Below, one piece after another: positions 23,634 to 33,327 of a stretch of 34,952 bases of DNA (position 1 is the stretch's first letter; every line of letters starts with the position of its first letter). Origin of the DNA: an uncultured bacterium (lineage in GTDB: Bacteria; Bacillota; Clostridia; Lachnospirales; Lachnospiraceae). Both the position numbers and the translations under genes were made by a program. Below the pieces are notes generated by a model. The model worked only from the letters and a program-made list of their open reading frames with translations, ran no database searches and was not told the origin of the DNA. Location of the stretch: NCBI GenBank assembly GCA_947574055.1, contig CANPIC010000030.1, forward strand, positions 1-34,952, in the 5' to 3' direction.

Positions 23634-23984
23634 TCAAATCGTATTATTGATCTTCATCTGTTCATAGAGCATCTGTGCCAGCCCCAGCCCGCCGGACTCC
23701 GTCGACATAGACGCGATCTCCTGAACCATATTATCCTTATAATAATCTACCATAGAACCTGTAGACTTAAAACTGTATTCCGTTTCCGGCACAGTCTTCA
23801 TCATTTCCTTAAACATCTGCTCTACAAAATAAGATTCAAACTGTTTGCAGGCATCCATCAGCTGTTCGTCATCCGTGCCTTTATTTTTCTCCGTCCAGTC
23901 GGCCTTCATCTTTTCCAGACGATCATTACTGGACTGGGTTTTCATATAATCCGTATAAATAGAACTGAGCCCGTTCAAATCCAT
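23634..23984 (-). CDS. FlgJ-like flagellar rod-binding protein
   Basis: The 116-aa protein corresponds to the N-terminal rod-binding domain of FlgJ only; there is no muramidase domain. The signature is seen in LMDACKQFESYFVEQMFKEMMKTVPE followed by STGSMVDYYKDNMVQEIASMSTESGGLGLAQMLYEQM. Such short forms occur in Firmicutes, which do not need a fused muramidase in the same way. It follows the FlhP/FlgG-like gene with a gap of 60 nt and a good AGGAGGGTGATATT before the ATG, and would help assemble or cap the rod. It is the last flagellar gene of this block. Confidence 0.85.
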   Translation of the reverse strand: MDLNGLSSIYTDYMKTQSSNDRLEKMKADWTEKNKGTDDEQLMDACKQFESYFVEQMFKEMMKTVPETEYSFKSTGSMVDYYKDNMVQEIASMSTESGGLGLAQMLYEQMKINNTI

Positions 23985-24044
23985 AATATCACCCTCCTGC
24001 TGCGCAGCGGTTCCGGCAGGCGCCGGTTTGCCGCCTTATCTCAG

Positions 24045-24863
24045 TTACCGTTTGAGATTATTCGCCTGCTGCAACATATCATCCGATGTGGTGATGGCTT
24101 TGGAGTTCATCTCATAGGCACGCTGTGCCACAATCATATTCACCATCTCATCTACGACCTGTACATTGGAGCGTTCCAGATACCCCTGCACGATGTTACT
24201 TTTTTCTATATTTGTGCTCCTGGCTTCATTAATCGCTTCTCCGCTGGCTTCTGTTTCCCGATAATAGCTGCCGCCGATTTTTTCCAGGCCGGTAGGGTTG
24301 TTAAACTGATACAGACCAATGGTAATGCCCAGCGGCTGCGGATTATTGTCCGCATCCGGATAATAAAATTCTCCCTCTTCCGATACGGTCAGATTGCTGG
24401 CCGTATAATTTCTGTTAAAGGTAATTTCCCGGCCGGTGGTGCTGAGAACCGGATAGCCGTCAGAAGTACAGAGTGTCAGTCCGCCGCCATCATTGGTACT
24501 CAGGAAAAAGTTACCGTTCCTCGTATAGTATGTATTACCATCATCGCCCATTACCGCAAATAGGCCCTTGCCACTGATCGCAAAATCTGTCGTACTCTCT
24601 GAATCCTGAAAGGCTCCCTGACCAAATATGGATGCAATCGCAGAATTGCGGACACCCAGCCCGACCTGTGCACCTACCGGTTTATTCTCTCCATTGGCAG
24701 TCGTTGTCCTGGTCTGCAGTGTCTGGTACAAAAGCGACTTAAAATTAGCCACTTCCGTCTTGTATCCTGTCGTATTGACATTTGCAAGGTTATTTGCGAT
24801 CGTATCAATATTTGTCTGCTGGGCAATCATACCCGTCGCCGCAGACCACAGTGATCTTACCAT
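24045..24863 (-). CDS. flhP: Flagellar distal rod protein (FlhP/FlgG-like)
   Basis: The 272-residue protein has the N-terminal rod/hook signature (AATGMIAQQTNIDTIANNLANVNTTGYK) and C-terminal pairing (LERSNVQVVDEMVNMIVAQRAYEMNSKAI), which make the coiled-coil D0 domain. The central D1 region has FAISGKGLFAV and YYTRNGNF. It follows flhO-like gene in the same order as Bacillus mbl-flhO-flhP, which is why the symbol is used; the sequence alone gives FlgG-family. Confidence 0.92.
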   Translation of the reverse strand: MVRSLWSAATGMIAQQTNIDTIANNLANVNTTGYKTEVANFKSLLYQTLQTRTTTANGENKPVGAQVGLGVRNSAIASIFGQGAFQDSESTTDFAISGKGLFAVMGDDGNTYYTRNGNFFLSTNDGGGLTLCTSDGYPVLSTTGREITFNRNYTASNLTVSEEGEFYYPDADNNPQPLGITIGLYQFNNPTGLEKIGGSYYRETEASGEAINEARSTNIEKSNIVQGYLERSNVQVVDEMVNMIVAQRAYEMNSKAITTSDDMLQQANNLKR

Positions 24864-24913
24864 GATAATTCCTCCCCGTCATTCACCCATGTAATATACT
24901 ACAGACTCATTCC

Positions 24914-25693
24914 TTATAATTTACCAAGCTGATTCACCGCTATCTCAAGCGAAGAGTCATAGGTGGTGATAACCTTCTGATTGGTCTCATATGCTCTGGC
25001 CACATTGATCATCTCTACCATCTCCTTGACCACCTGTACATTAGAATGTTCCAGATAGCCGGACAGAATCCCGCTGTTTTCAGCTTCCTGCTCCGTAGCA
25101 CCCTCCACGGGCTGGAACAGGGTCTCTCCATAGTGCTCCAGATAATTATAATCTTCAAAATCCGTAATGCCGATGGTAGCTTCCAGATTGCCATTTTGAT
25201 AAATGGCACCGTTTTCCAGAATTTCAGACTCCAGCAGCGGGTCCAGTTCAATCCGTTCGCCATCATCGTCCAGTACAAAATCTCCGTCTCTCGTCACCAG
25301 ATATCCCTCTTCATTGACGATAAAATTACCGTCTCTTGTATATTTGGTGGACGTAACACCGGCCTTATTTGTAAATTCGATGGCAAAAAAACCCGGACCG
25401 GTAATCGCCAGATCAAATGTATTTCCTGTTTCCTTCAGCGGCCCTTCGGAATAATCGGTATAGTTCTCTCCGATCTTAACCCCCATATTCATGGCACCAA
25501 GACGCCGCGCCGTATTGGGTGCCTCTGATGTGTCCTTGATCTTATAGGCAAGCACATCCCGGAAAGCCTGTGAAGTGGCTCCTTCTTTTTTAAACCCGAC
25601 TGTGGCACTGTTCGCCAGATTATTTGTCAGGGTATCCATTCTGTGCTGTTCGTTTATCATACCGGTATATGCCGTATATAAACCCTTTACCAT
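24914..25693 (-). CDS. flhO: Flagellar proximal rod protein (FlhO/FlgF-like)
   Basis: The 259-residue protein shows the shared rod/hook N-terminus (YTGMINEQHRMDTLTNNLAN) and the C-terminal helix LEHSNVQVVKEMVEMINVARAYETNQKVI. The middle contains FDLAITGPGFFAIE and YTRDGNFIVN. It differs from its neighbour in being shorter in the D1 region and is placed upstream, as FlhO is in Bacillus. It starts 28 nt after the mreB-like gene, so both are probably made from one mRNA. Confidence 0.9.
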   Translation of the reverse strand: MVKGLYTAYTGMINEQHRMDTLTNNLANSATVGFKKEGATSQAFRDVLAYKIKDTSEAPNTARRLGAMNMGVKIGENYTDYSEGPLKETGNTFDLAITGPGFFAIEFTNKAGVTSTKYTRDGNFIVNEEGYLVTRDGDFVLDDDGERIELDPLLESEILENGAIYQNGNLEATIGITDFEDYNYLEHYGETLFQPVEGATEQEAENSGILSGYLEHSNVQVVKEMVEMINVARAYETNQKVITTYDSSLEIAVNQLGKL

Positions 25694-25721
25694 CCTCTGC
25701 CTCCTGCTTTATACGCCAGTG

Positions 25722-26717
25722 TCAGTTTTCATCACGGTATCCCGCTAAAAACTCCACATATTTCCCTGTGCCAATGGCAACGGCTGTCATCGGATCTTCC
25801 GCTGTCATGGTATTGATGCCCGTCTTGGCCTCGATCAGATCTTCCAGGCCCCGAAGCAGGCTGCCGCCGCCGGTCAGTACGATGCCCCTGTCGGCAATAT
25901 CCGCTGCCAGTTCCGGCGGTGTCTTTTCCAGTACACTGTGGATTGTCTCAATGATCTGAGATGTCGTTTCTTTCAGGGCCTCTTCTGTCTCTTCGGAAGA
26001 AACCTTAATTGTCTTGGGAAGTCCCGTTACCAGATTCCTTCCTCTGACATCAATATAATCGACCTCCGCCCGTTTATAGGCGGAACCAATCTTAATCTTC
26101 AAATCCTCCGCTGTCCGTTCACCGATCAGCAGATTATGTTTTTTACGCATATAGCGCACAATGGCTTCATCGAAATCATCTCCGGCAATCTTAATGGAAG
26201 CGCTGACTACCGTACCTCCCAGAGAGATAACCGCAATATCAGATGTACCGCCGCCGATATCCACGATCATATTGCCGCAGGGTTTGGAAATATCAATGCC
26301 CGCCCCGATAGCTGCAGCGATCGGCTCCTCTATGATGGAAACTTCTCTGGCACCTGCCTGATAGGTGGCGTCTTCTACGGCCTTCTTTTCCACTTCGGTT
26401 ACGCCGCTGGGAACACAAACGGCAATGCGGGGTTTACGGAATGTCTTTTTACCCAGTGCTTTCTGGATAAAGTATTTCATCATCTTTTCCGTTACGGTAT
26501 AGTCCGAAATAACACCCTGCCGTAAAGGACGCACTGCCACGATATTACCCGGTGTCCTTCCCAGCATCAGCCTGGCATCTTCCCCGATCGCCTTGATCCT
26601 GTCGGTATCTCTGTCAAAAGCCACGACGGAAGGCTCCTTCAGCACAACACCTTTGCCTCTTATATAAACAAGGATACTCGCTGTACCCAGATCAATTCCG
26701 ATATCCGTAAACTGCAT
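25722..26717 (-). CDS. mbl: MreB-family rod-shape protein (Mbl-like)
   Basis: MreB-family proteins are actin homologues guiding lateral wall synthesis. The 331-aa protein has the actin ATPase motifs GIDLGTASILVYI (phosphate 1), GNMIVDIGGGTSDIAVISLGG (phosphate 2), and VLTGGGSLLRGLEDLI (adenosine). MreB, Mbl and MreBH cannot be separated confidently from sequence here; the downstream flhO-flhP pair is the Bacillus mbl arrangement. The start is ATG 26717 with AAAGGGG 9 nt upstream, following a clear promoter (26798-26825). Confidence 0.93.
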   Translation of the reverse strand: MQFTDIGIDLGTASILVYIRGKGVVLKEPSVVAFDRDTDRIKAIGEDARLMLGRTPGNIVAVRPLRQGVISDYTVTEKMMKYFIQKALGKKTFRKPRIAVCVPSGVTEVEKKAVEDATYQAGAREVSIIEEPIAAAIGAGIDISKPCGNMIVDIGGGTSDIAVISLGGTVVSASIKIAGDDFDEAIVRYMRKKHNLLIGERTAEDLKIKIGSAYKRAEVDYIDVRGRNLVTGLPKTIKVSSEETEEALKETTSQIIETIHSVLEKTPPELAADIADRGIVLTGGGSLLRGLEDLIEAKTGINTMTAEDPMTAVAIGTGKYVEFLAGYRDEN

Positions 26718-26797
26718 AAATCCGAACCCCTTTCTAATGGTTATCTATCATAATGTTTTCCAAATGTCCGTACTTTAAACATACTCACATGGACTAC

Positions 26798-26825
26798 ATT
26801 ATAACCTAACCGAAATCATTTTCAA
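26798..26825 (-). promoter_or_regulatory. Promoter of the mbl-flagellar rod unit
   Basis: On the minus strand TTGAAA (26825-26820), 16 nt of spacer and a perfect TATAAT (26803-26798). It is located 81 nt before the mreB-like start. No flagellar sigma-D motif is seen in the unit, so the rod genes are probably transcribed together with mbl from this vegetative promoter. Confidence 0.72.
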
Positions 26826-26843
26826 AGGGTTTTCCAAAAATTT

Positions 26844-26895
26844 ACAAAAAATTAAAGAACGCAGTTAAGGAAACAGATCCTTCTGTCCATAACTG
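26844..26895 (-). terminator. Terminator of the uvrB-uvrA operon
   Basis: On the minus strand GCAGTTA and TAACTGC close a long interrupted stem (26895-26861) that also includes inner pairings (GGA/TCC and CAGA/TCTG). It is followed by GTTCTTTAATTTTTTG. It is situated 73 nt after the uvrA stop and just ahead of the mbl promoter, so it separates the two units. Confidence 0.75.
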
Positions 26896-26967
26896 CATCC
26901 ATGCATAAAATATCCGGTGTTTCTGATGAGTCTTCTGTTTGTATATCGAACATTTCCCGAAAAAACT

Positions 26968-29820
26968 TTAGCCCTTTTCCAACATTTTTCTGATATAAGC
27001 GCCGGTATGGGAATCCGGGCACTGCGCCACCTCTTCCGGGGTCCCTTCGGCCACGATCGTGCCGCCCCTGTCTCCCCCTTCCGGACCGATGTCAATGATA
27101 TAATCCGCTGTCTTGATCACGTCCAGATTATGCTCGATCACCACTACGGTATTGCCACCTTCCGCCAGGCGGTGCAGGATCTCCACCAGCTTGTGTACAT
27201 CGGCAAAATGGAGCCCGGTAGTAGGCTCATCCAGAATATAGATCGTCCTGCCGGTACTGCGTCTGCTCAATTCCGTCGCCAGCTTGATCCGCTGTGCCTC
27301 ACCACCGGACAGGGTGGTGGAAGGCTGTCCCAGTTTAATATAGGAAAGGCCCACGTCATAAAGCGTCTGGATCTTATTACGCACAGAAGGGACATTTTCA
27401 AAAAAGGTCACCGCTTCCTCCACCGTCATATCCAGTACATCATATATGCTTTTGCCTTTGTATTTTACTTCCAGCGTCTCTCTATTATACCGTTTGCCTT
27501 CGCACACCTCGCAGGGTACATATACATCCGGCAGGAAATGCATTTCTATTTTGATAATCCCATCGCCGCTGCAGGCCTCGCAGCGTCCGCCCTTGACATT
27601 GAAGCTGAAACGGCCTTTTTTGTAACCTTTGGCTCTGGCGTCCTGTGTGCCCGCATACAGATCACGGATCTGGTCAAATACGCCGGTATAAGTGGCCGGG
27701 TTGGAACGGGGTGTCCTGCCGATAGGCGACTGATCAATGTTGATCACTTTGTCCAGATGTTCCATGCCGTCGATGCGTTCATGCCTGCCGGGGATCGTTC
27801 TCGCGCGATTTAATGTGCGCGCCAGTGTCTTATATAAAATTTCATTGACCAGGGAACTTTTTCCGGAGCCGGACACGCCGGTAACACAGGTCATAACGCC
27901 CAGCGGAAACCTGGCGGTAATCTTTTTCAGATTGTTCTCCGCAGCTTTGCGCACGGTCAGATATCCTGCAGGCTTTCTGCGGCTGGCAGGGACAGGAATC
28001 CTGCAGGCACCGCTCAGATACTGTCCGGTAATGGAACGGGGCACCTGCATAATCTCTTCCGCCGTCCCACAAGCCACGACCTCGCCGCCATGGGAGCCGG
28101 CCCCGGGGCCGATATCCACGATATAGTCCGCTTCCCGCATAGTGTCCTCATCGTGCTCCACCACGATCAGTGTGTTTCCCAGATCCCGCAGATTTTTCAA
28201 GGTGCCGAGAAGTTTGTCATTGTCTCTCTGGTGCAGGCCAATGCTGGGTTCGTCCAGAATATAGCAGACACCCACCAGTCCGGAACCGATCTGGGTCGCC
28301 AGACGGATACGCTGGGCTTCCCCGCCGGAAAGTGTGCCGGTGGCTCTGGACAATGACAGGTAATCCAGCCCCACATCTACCAGAAATCCCACTCGTGCAC
28401 GGATTTCTTTTAATACCTGCCGGCCAATGAGCACTTGCTGCTCTGTCAGTTGCATGTCTTTGAGAAATCCATGCAGGGCATTGATGGACATAGCGGTAAT
28501 TTCGTAAATATTTTTATCACAGACTGTTACAGCAAGGGATTCTTTTTTCAGACGTTGTCCTTTACACTCTTTGCAGGGAGTGATACGCATAAACGTCTCA
28601 TATTCCTGTTTCATCACATCGGAGCCTGTCTCCCGGTAACGCCGTTCCACATTTTTGATCAGTCCTTCGAAAGCCACCGGATAGACACCCTCGCCCCGCT
28701 GGCCTTTGTAATATACCATCACTTCTTTGCCGTCTGTCCCGTGGAGCAGGACATGCCTGACCGGCTCCGGATACTCTGCAAAAGGGGTATCCAGGCTAAA
28801 CTCATATTCCACGGCCAGAGCCTTCAGAATCGCATTGGTAAAGCTGCCACTGTCCGTACAGGACTGCCACCCCATCACGGTAATCGCACCCTCGTTGATG
28901 CTCAGAGTTTCATCCGGAATCATCAGTCGTTCGTCAAATTCCATCTTATATCCCAGCCCGAAACAAACCGGGCAGGCACCGAACGGATTATTAAAGGAAA
29001 AGCTGCGTGGTTCGATTTCCTCAATGCTGATGCCACAGTCAGGACAGGAAAAACTCTGGCTGAAATTCAGGGGTTCTCCGCCGATCACATCAGCCTGCAA
29101 AAGTCCCTCCGAAATGGCAAGGGCACTTTCCACGGAGTCTGCCAAGCGGCGTTCCATACCCTCTTTGACCACCAACCTGTCCACAACGATTTCAATATAG
29201 TGCTTGATGTTTTTCTCCAGTTTGATTTCTTCTGTCAGTTCATACAGATTCCCGTCAATGCGGACACGGACATACCCGCTTCTCTTCGCGCGTTCCAGCA
29301 CTTTCGCATGTTCACCTTTCCGCCCTCTGACCACCGGCGCCAGAAGCTGGAGTTTGGTTCCTTCCGGCAGTGCCATAATCTGATCCACCATCTGATCCAC
29401 CGTCTGTCTGCGGATCTCCCGCCCACAGTGATAGCAGTGCGGGATGCCGATCCTGGCATAGAGAAGACGGAAATAGTCATAGATTTCCGTCACTGTCCCT
29501 ACCGTCGAACGGGGATTGCGATTGGTCGATTTCTGGTCAATGGAAATGGCCGGAGACAGCCCTTCTATCTTTTCCACATCCGGTTTTTCCATCTGTCCCA
29601 GAAATTGCCTGGCATAAGAAGACAGGGACTCCATATATCGTCTCTGTCCTTCCGCATAGATCGTATCAAACGCAAGAGAAGATTTGCCAGAACCTGACAG
29701 TCCTGTCAGAACCACAAATGCATTTCTGGGGATGTCCACATCAATCCCTTTGAGGTTATGTTCATTGGCGCCCCGGATTTTAATATATTCTCTGGGCAGC
29801 ATTTTCTTTATCTCACTCAT
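26968..29820 (-). CDS. uvrA: Excinuclease ABC subunit A
   Basis: UvrA finds DNA damage and loads UvrB in nucleotide excision repair. The 950-residue protein has two ABC modules: first Walker [14 protein letters not shown] (about 35-47), zinc-binding CYHCG and CPDCG, signature [13 protein letters not shown]; second Walker [22 protein letters not shown] with CEVCEGKRY, a second [13 protein letters not shown], and [11 protein letters not shown]. All are intact. The start overlaps uvrB by 8 nt (29813-29820), implying translational coupling. A terminator follows. Confidence 0.97.
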   Translation of the reverse strand: MSEIKKMLPREYIKIRGANEHNLKGIDVDIPRNAFVVLTGLSGSGKSSLAFDTIYAEGQRRYMESLSSYARQFLGQMEKPDVEKIEGLSPAISIDQKSTNRNPRSTVGTVTEIYDYFRLLYARIGIPHCYHCGREIRRQTVDQMVDQIMALPEGTKLQLLAPVVRGRKGEHAKVLERAKRSGYVRVRIDGNLYELTEEIKLEKNIKHYIEIVVDRLVVKEGMERRLADSVESALAISEGLLQADVIGGEPLNFSQSFSCPDCGISIEEIEPRSFSFNNPFGACPVCFGLGYKMEFDERLMIPDETLSINEGAITVMGWQSCTDSGSFTNAILKALAVEYEFSLDTPFAEYPEPVRHVLLHGTDGKEVMVYYKGQRGEGVYPVAFEGLIKNVERRYRETGSDVMKQEYETFMRITPCKECKGQRLKKESLAVTVCDKNIYEITAMSINALHGFLKDMQLTEQQVLIGRQVLKEIRARVGFLVDVGLDYLSLSRATGTLSGGEAQRIRLATQIGSGLVGVCYILDEPSIGLHQRDNDKLLGTLKNLRDLGNTLIVVEHDEDTMREADYIVDIGPGAGSHGGEVVACGTAEEIMQVPRSITGQYLSGACRIPVPASRRKPAGYLTVRKAAENNLKKITARFPLGVMTCVTGVSGSGKSSLVNEILYKTLARTLNRARTIPGRHERIDGMEHLDKVINIDQSPIGRTPRSNPATYTGVFDQIRDLYAGTQDARAKGYKKGRFSFNVKGGRCEACSGDGIIKIEMHFLPDVYVPCEVCEGKRYNRETLEVKYKGKSIYDVLDMTVEEAVTFFENVPSVRNKIQTLYDVGLSYIKLGQPSTTLSGGEAQRIKLATELSRRSTGRTIYILDEPTTGLHFADVHKLVEILHRLAEGGNTVVVIEHNLDVIKTADYIIDIGPEGGDRGGTIVAEGTPEEVAQCPDSHTGAYIRKMLEKG

Positions 29821-31810
29821 TGTTTTTCTCCAATTCCAGGTAATGTTTTTTTAACTCTATCATCCGGTCACGCAGTTCGGCAGCCGTCTCGAAATCCAGT
29901 TCGGCGGCAGCTTTTTTCATCTGTTTTTGCACGGTTTCGATCAGTTTTGCCAGTTCCTGCGCATCCATGGACTCCGGATCTTTTTCAAAAGCCGCTTCTT
30001 CTTTGGCCACGGCCCTGGAAATGCTGATCAGATCCCGCACCGCTTTGCGGATGGTCTGGGGTGTGATGCCATTCGCTTCATTGTATTTCTGCTGAATCTC
30101 CCGCCGCCGGGCCGTCTCTTCAATCGCAGCACGCATGGAATCCGTCAGGACATCCGCATACATGATAACATGCCCCTCTGCATTTCGCGCCGCGCGGCCA
30201 ATGGTCTGGATCAGGGAAGTCTCCGAACGCAGAAACCCCTCCTTATCCGCATCCAGTATGGCCACAAGGGAAATTTCCGGAATGTCAAGGCCTTCCCGTA
30301 ACAGGTTAATCCCCACAAGCACATCGAATACATCCAGCCGCATATCGCGGATGATTTGCGCCCGTTCCAGCGTATCAATATCCGAATGTAGATATTTTAC
30401 CCGTATGCCGACTTCCCGCATGTAATCTGTCAGATCTTCCGCCATGCGCTTGGTCAGTGTGGTGATCAGAATTTTATTTTTCTTCTCCACTTCGCGGTTT
30501 ACTTCCGTAATCAGATCATCAATCTGACCTTCCACCGGGCGCACGAAAATCTCAGGGTCCAGCAACCCCGTAGGGCGAATGATCTGCTCTACCCGCAGCA
30601 ATTCATGCTCTTCTTCATAGGAGGCCGGCGTGGCAGACACAAACAGAAGCTGATCAATGTGTTCTTCAAATTCCGGAAAGGCCAACGGCCTGTTGTCCAG
30701 GGCTGACGGCAGCCGGAAGCCATAGTCTACCAGTGTGGTCTTTCTGGAACGGTCCCCGGAATACATGGCGCCGATCTGGGGCACAGTCATATGGGATTCA
30801 TCTATAATAATAAGGTAGTCATCTTTAAAATAATCCATCAGCGTCATGGGCGGCACCCCGGGCAGCTGATCGCTCAGATGCCGAGAATAGTTCTCGATGC
30901 CGGAGCAAAAGCCTGTCTCCCGCAACATTTCGATATCAAAATTGGTGCGTTCGGAAATCCGCTGTGCTTCCAGCAGTTTGTCCTCGCCCTTAAAAAAGCG
31001 CACCCGCTCTTCCAGTTCTCTTTCGATCGTTTCGCAGGCACGGTTGATCTTGTCCTGAGGCACCACATAATGAGACGCCGGAAAGATAGTAATATGCTCC
31101 AGATACGCGTGAACTTTGCCAGAGAGAATCTCCACCTCCGCAATCCGGTCAATCTCATCTCCGAAAAATTCAATCCGAATCAGATAGTCCCCACCCTGGG
31201 CAGGATATACTTCCACCACATCGCCGCGGACCCGGAAGTTGCACCGTTCGATGCCCATATCATTGCGGTTATACTGGATATCAATCAGTTCCCGGATCAC
31301 GGCATCCCTGTCTTTGATCATCCCGGGCCGCAGGGATACGATCATCTCCTGATAATCCTCCGGACTACCCAGACCATAAATACAGGAAACGCTGGCAACC
31401 ACGATCACATCACGCCGTTCTGTCAGCGAAGCCGTCGCAGACAAACGCAGCTTGTCTATCTCATCGTTGATGGAGGAGTCCTTGGCGATGTAGGTGTCGG
31501 TACTGGGCACGTAGGCTTCGGGCTGGTAGTAGTCGTAGTAGGACACAAAATACTCCACTGCGTTACTCGGAAAATACTCTTTGAACTCGCCATAGAGCTG
31601 AGCCGCTAATGTCTTATTGTGCGCTATTACCAAAGTCGGCTTGTTAAGCTGTGCAATCACGTTGGCCATGGTAAAGGTCTTGCCGGAGCCCGTAACACCC
31701 AGTAAAGTCTGGAATTGATTGCCTTCCCGGAAGCCTTTGACAAGAGCGTCTATCGCCTGCGGCTGATCGCCGGTGGGGGCGTATTGTGATACTAGTTTAA
31801 AATGATCCAT
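29813..31810 (-). CDS. uvrB: Excinuclease ABC subunit B (intact copy)
   Basis: UvrB verifies damage and recruits UvrC. The 665-aa protein has all parts: Walker A GVTGSGKT (38-45), the beta-hairpin [12 protein letters not shown] (91-102), DESH in [12 protein letters not shown], motif [11 protein letters not shown] and a C-terminal UVR domain (EELRDRM-type, here [19 protein letters not shown]). Start ATG 31810 has AAAGG about 9 nt upstream, but only 20 nt separate it from the island gene upstream. A second truncated 5' copy is found at 34660-34952. Codons 12-90 of this gene align without gaps to that copy, with 74 of 79 residues identical. This end of the gene may therefore have been supplied by the insertion. 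Confidence 0.97.
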   Translation of the reverse strand: MDHFKLVSQYAPTGDQPQAIDALVKGFREGNQFQTLLGVTGSGKTFTMANVIAQLNKPTLVIAHNKTLAAQLYGEFKEYFPSNAVEYFVSYYDYYQPEAYVPSTDTYIAKDSSINDEIDKLRLSATASLTERRDVIVVASVSCIYGLGSPEDYQEMIVSLRPGMIKDRDAVIRELIDIQYNRNDMGIERCNFRVRGDVVEVYPAQGGDYLIRIEFFGDEIDRIAEVEILSGKVHAYLEHITIFPASHYVVPQDKINRACETIERELEERVRFFKGEDKLLEAQRISERTNFDIEMLRETGFCSGIENYSRHLSDQLPGVPPMTLMDYFKDDYLIIIDESHMTVPQIGAMYSGDRSRKTTLVDYGFRLPSALDNRPLAFPEFEEHIDQLLFVSATPASYEEEHELLRVEQIIRPTGLLDPEIFVRPVEGQIDDLITEVNREVEKKNKILITTLTKRMAEDLTDYMREVGIRVKYLHSDIDTLERAQIIRDMRLDVFDVLVGINLLREGLDIPEISLVAILDADKEGFLRSETSLIQTIGRAARNAEGHVIMYADVLTDSMRAAIEETARRREIQQKYNEANGITPQTIRKAVRDLISISRAVAKEEAAFEKDPESMDAQELAKLIETVQKQMKKAAAELDFETAAELRDRMIELKKHYLELEKNNE
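31541..31777 (-). repeat. Direct duplication of uvrB 5' end, copy 1 (in intact gene)
   Basis: These 237 nt (codons 12-90 of uvrB) correspond without indels to 34663-34899. By eye there are many silent differences, mostly third positions, but some long identical stretches, such as the 29 nt around 31739-31767. The divergence argues against a very recent tandem duplication and for two lineages of the same gene. Confidence 0.9.
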
Positions 31811-31830
31811 AATACTATACCTTTCTATAA

Positions 31831-32298
31831 CTATGGCCTTCCTCTTAGAACTAAGCCCAAACCAATCCTATATAATTTAGGGATTTCAAATAAATTATCT
31901 GCAAATGCTTTACCCCTTTTTGCTTCTAACATTCCTGTTTCATAAAGTTCTTGAAGCATATCATCTCCTTGGGGTTCCAATCCATCCATAAGTACGAATA
32001 TTTCTTCTCTACTATATCGAGCTGTATCTTTTCCCCTAAACCTGTCAAAATGTTTTCTTAATTTTGGAAACTCACTCAAATATGTATCGCATTTAACTTC
32101 AGACACTTTAGAAAAAGCTTTTTTCACTGCCATACCAGAAATCAAACAATTTTCTTCAAAACTTTCTAATTCTTCTTGTGCTTCTTTAGAATAATTAGCA
32201 AAATTGATAAATTCTCTCGGATATTTTCCCCCTAACCCATCTGTTATTCGTTGTAACAGCCAATCAATCATATTTGCTTCTTTTTTCCCTTTATACAC
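31831..32298 (-). pseudogene. C-terminal part of the split P-loop ATPase (after in-frame TAG)
   Basis: This 155-codon frame begins with GTG at 32298 directly after the TAG of the upstream ATPase and is in the same reading frame. It reads VYKGKKEANMIDWLLQRITDGLGGKYPREFINF and ends with a helical, possible winged-helix region (DMLQELYETGMLEAKRGKAFADN). The motif with a DG-G and PRE(F/L)I matches the C-terminal part of the Sll1717-type ATPases, as I know them, so it is the rest of the same protein and not a separate gene. No SD precedes the GTG. An internal ATG (Met10, 32271) is preceded by an AAAGGGAAAA region and could possibly reinitiate. The gene ends 20 nt before uvrB. Confidence 0.7.
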
Positions 32299-33291
32299 CT
32301 AACGAGCAAATATAGTATAAAAAGTCTCTTCCAAATTTGGAGCCAATAACAACTCCTCCTTTTCCAACCCTAACTCGTTTACAACATATTCTTCCACCGT
32401 TTTATTATTTAAACATCGACACATTAACATAATCAACAAATCTTTTTTATCCCATGAAAGTACTACACTTTTATCCGACAAATGACTTTTATTCACAAAT
32501 TCTAGCCTAGACCAGATATCATTCCTTAAAAATATTTTAAATTTTATTCTGGGAAACCTATTTACGAAACTCAAATACGTTCTAAAAAGGCTTTCTATAC
32601 ATATCTTTCTCTTTCCATAATCGTCAGAAAACAACTCGTCAATTTTATCGAATAAAATCCAACAATCTAAACTTTCCTGCTCTAAAACATCATTAATGTC
32701 ACCCAATATATCTTGTGTATCAATACTATATTTCCCACCAATTTTAATTTTTACCCCTTTTATATCAATGTCTATACCTTGGATTGGAGTTCCCACAACC
32801 ACACTCCATAATTGTTTCAAGATATTTAAAATCCTGAAATCCTCCATAATACCTACATTTCTATAAAATTCAACTAAATTTTCACCACAATAATATCCCT
32901 CCTTACCCATTTTAATTGCTATTTTCACCGCTATATAAAGTTCCCATATTTTATTAAAATCAGCTTCCTCGTTCCTTAATAATTTTCTAAAATCATCTGT
33001 TTGTAATTCCTTCAAATCATTGAAGCCTGTTCCTGTTACTATAATTATTTTTCTATCAAGTCCTGCAAGTTTCTTTGCTACTTGTTCATACTTAGAAAAC
33101 ATCTGAAACAGGGCACTTTTTCCAGAACCCTTTGCCCCTAAAACCAAAGATTTCTGTGGATTAATAAATTGTTCAAAATCTTTAGTTTTTATGAATTTTC
33201 TATCTAAATCTAATTCCGACTCGGAATCTACATTTCCAAATTCTAACTTTGATAATAATTCTTTTTTATTTTCGTACATAACAATCCCCAT
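32299..33291 (-). pseudogene. P-loop ATPase, Sll1717-like, N-terminal part
   Basis: The 330-residue part has Walker A GAKGSGKS (52-59), Walker B CWILFDKIDELF (210-221) and a downstream sensor-like region, FKIFLRNDIWSRLEF. The N-terminal LEFGNVDSESELDLDRKFI and FINPQKSLVLG fit the Sll1717 family, a group often found in defence and mobile contexts. It ends at a TAG (32301-32299), and the same frame continues for 155 more codons. A single C-to-T change from CAG (Gln) would give this. The start could be ATG 33291 or the internal ATG at 33279, which has a G-rich stretch upstream. It starts 36 nt after the nuclease gene and is more AT-rich than the chromosome elsewhere. Confidence 0.72.
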
Positions 33292-33327
33292 CTATTTAAC
33301 GATAAACCTATACGCCGTTTTACCACT

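Noticed and set aside
28435..29697. Long plus-strand open frame (420 codons) opposite uvrA
   Set aside because: It is antisense to the conserved uvrA coding sequence and has no family features.
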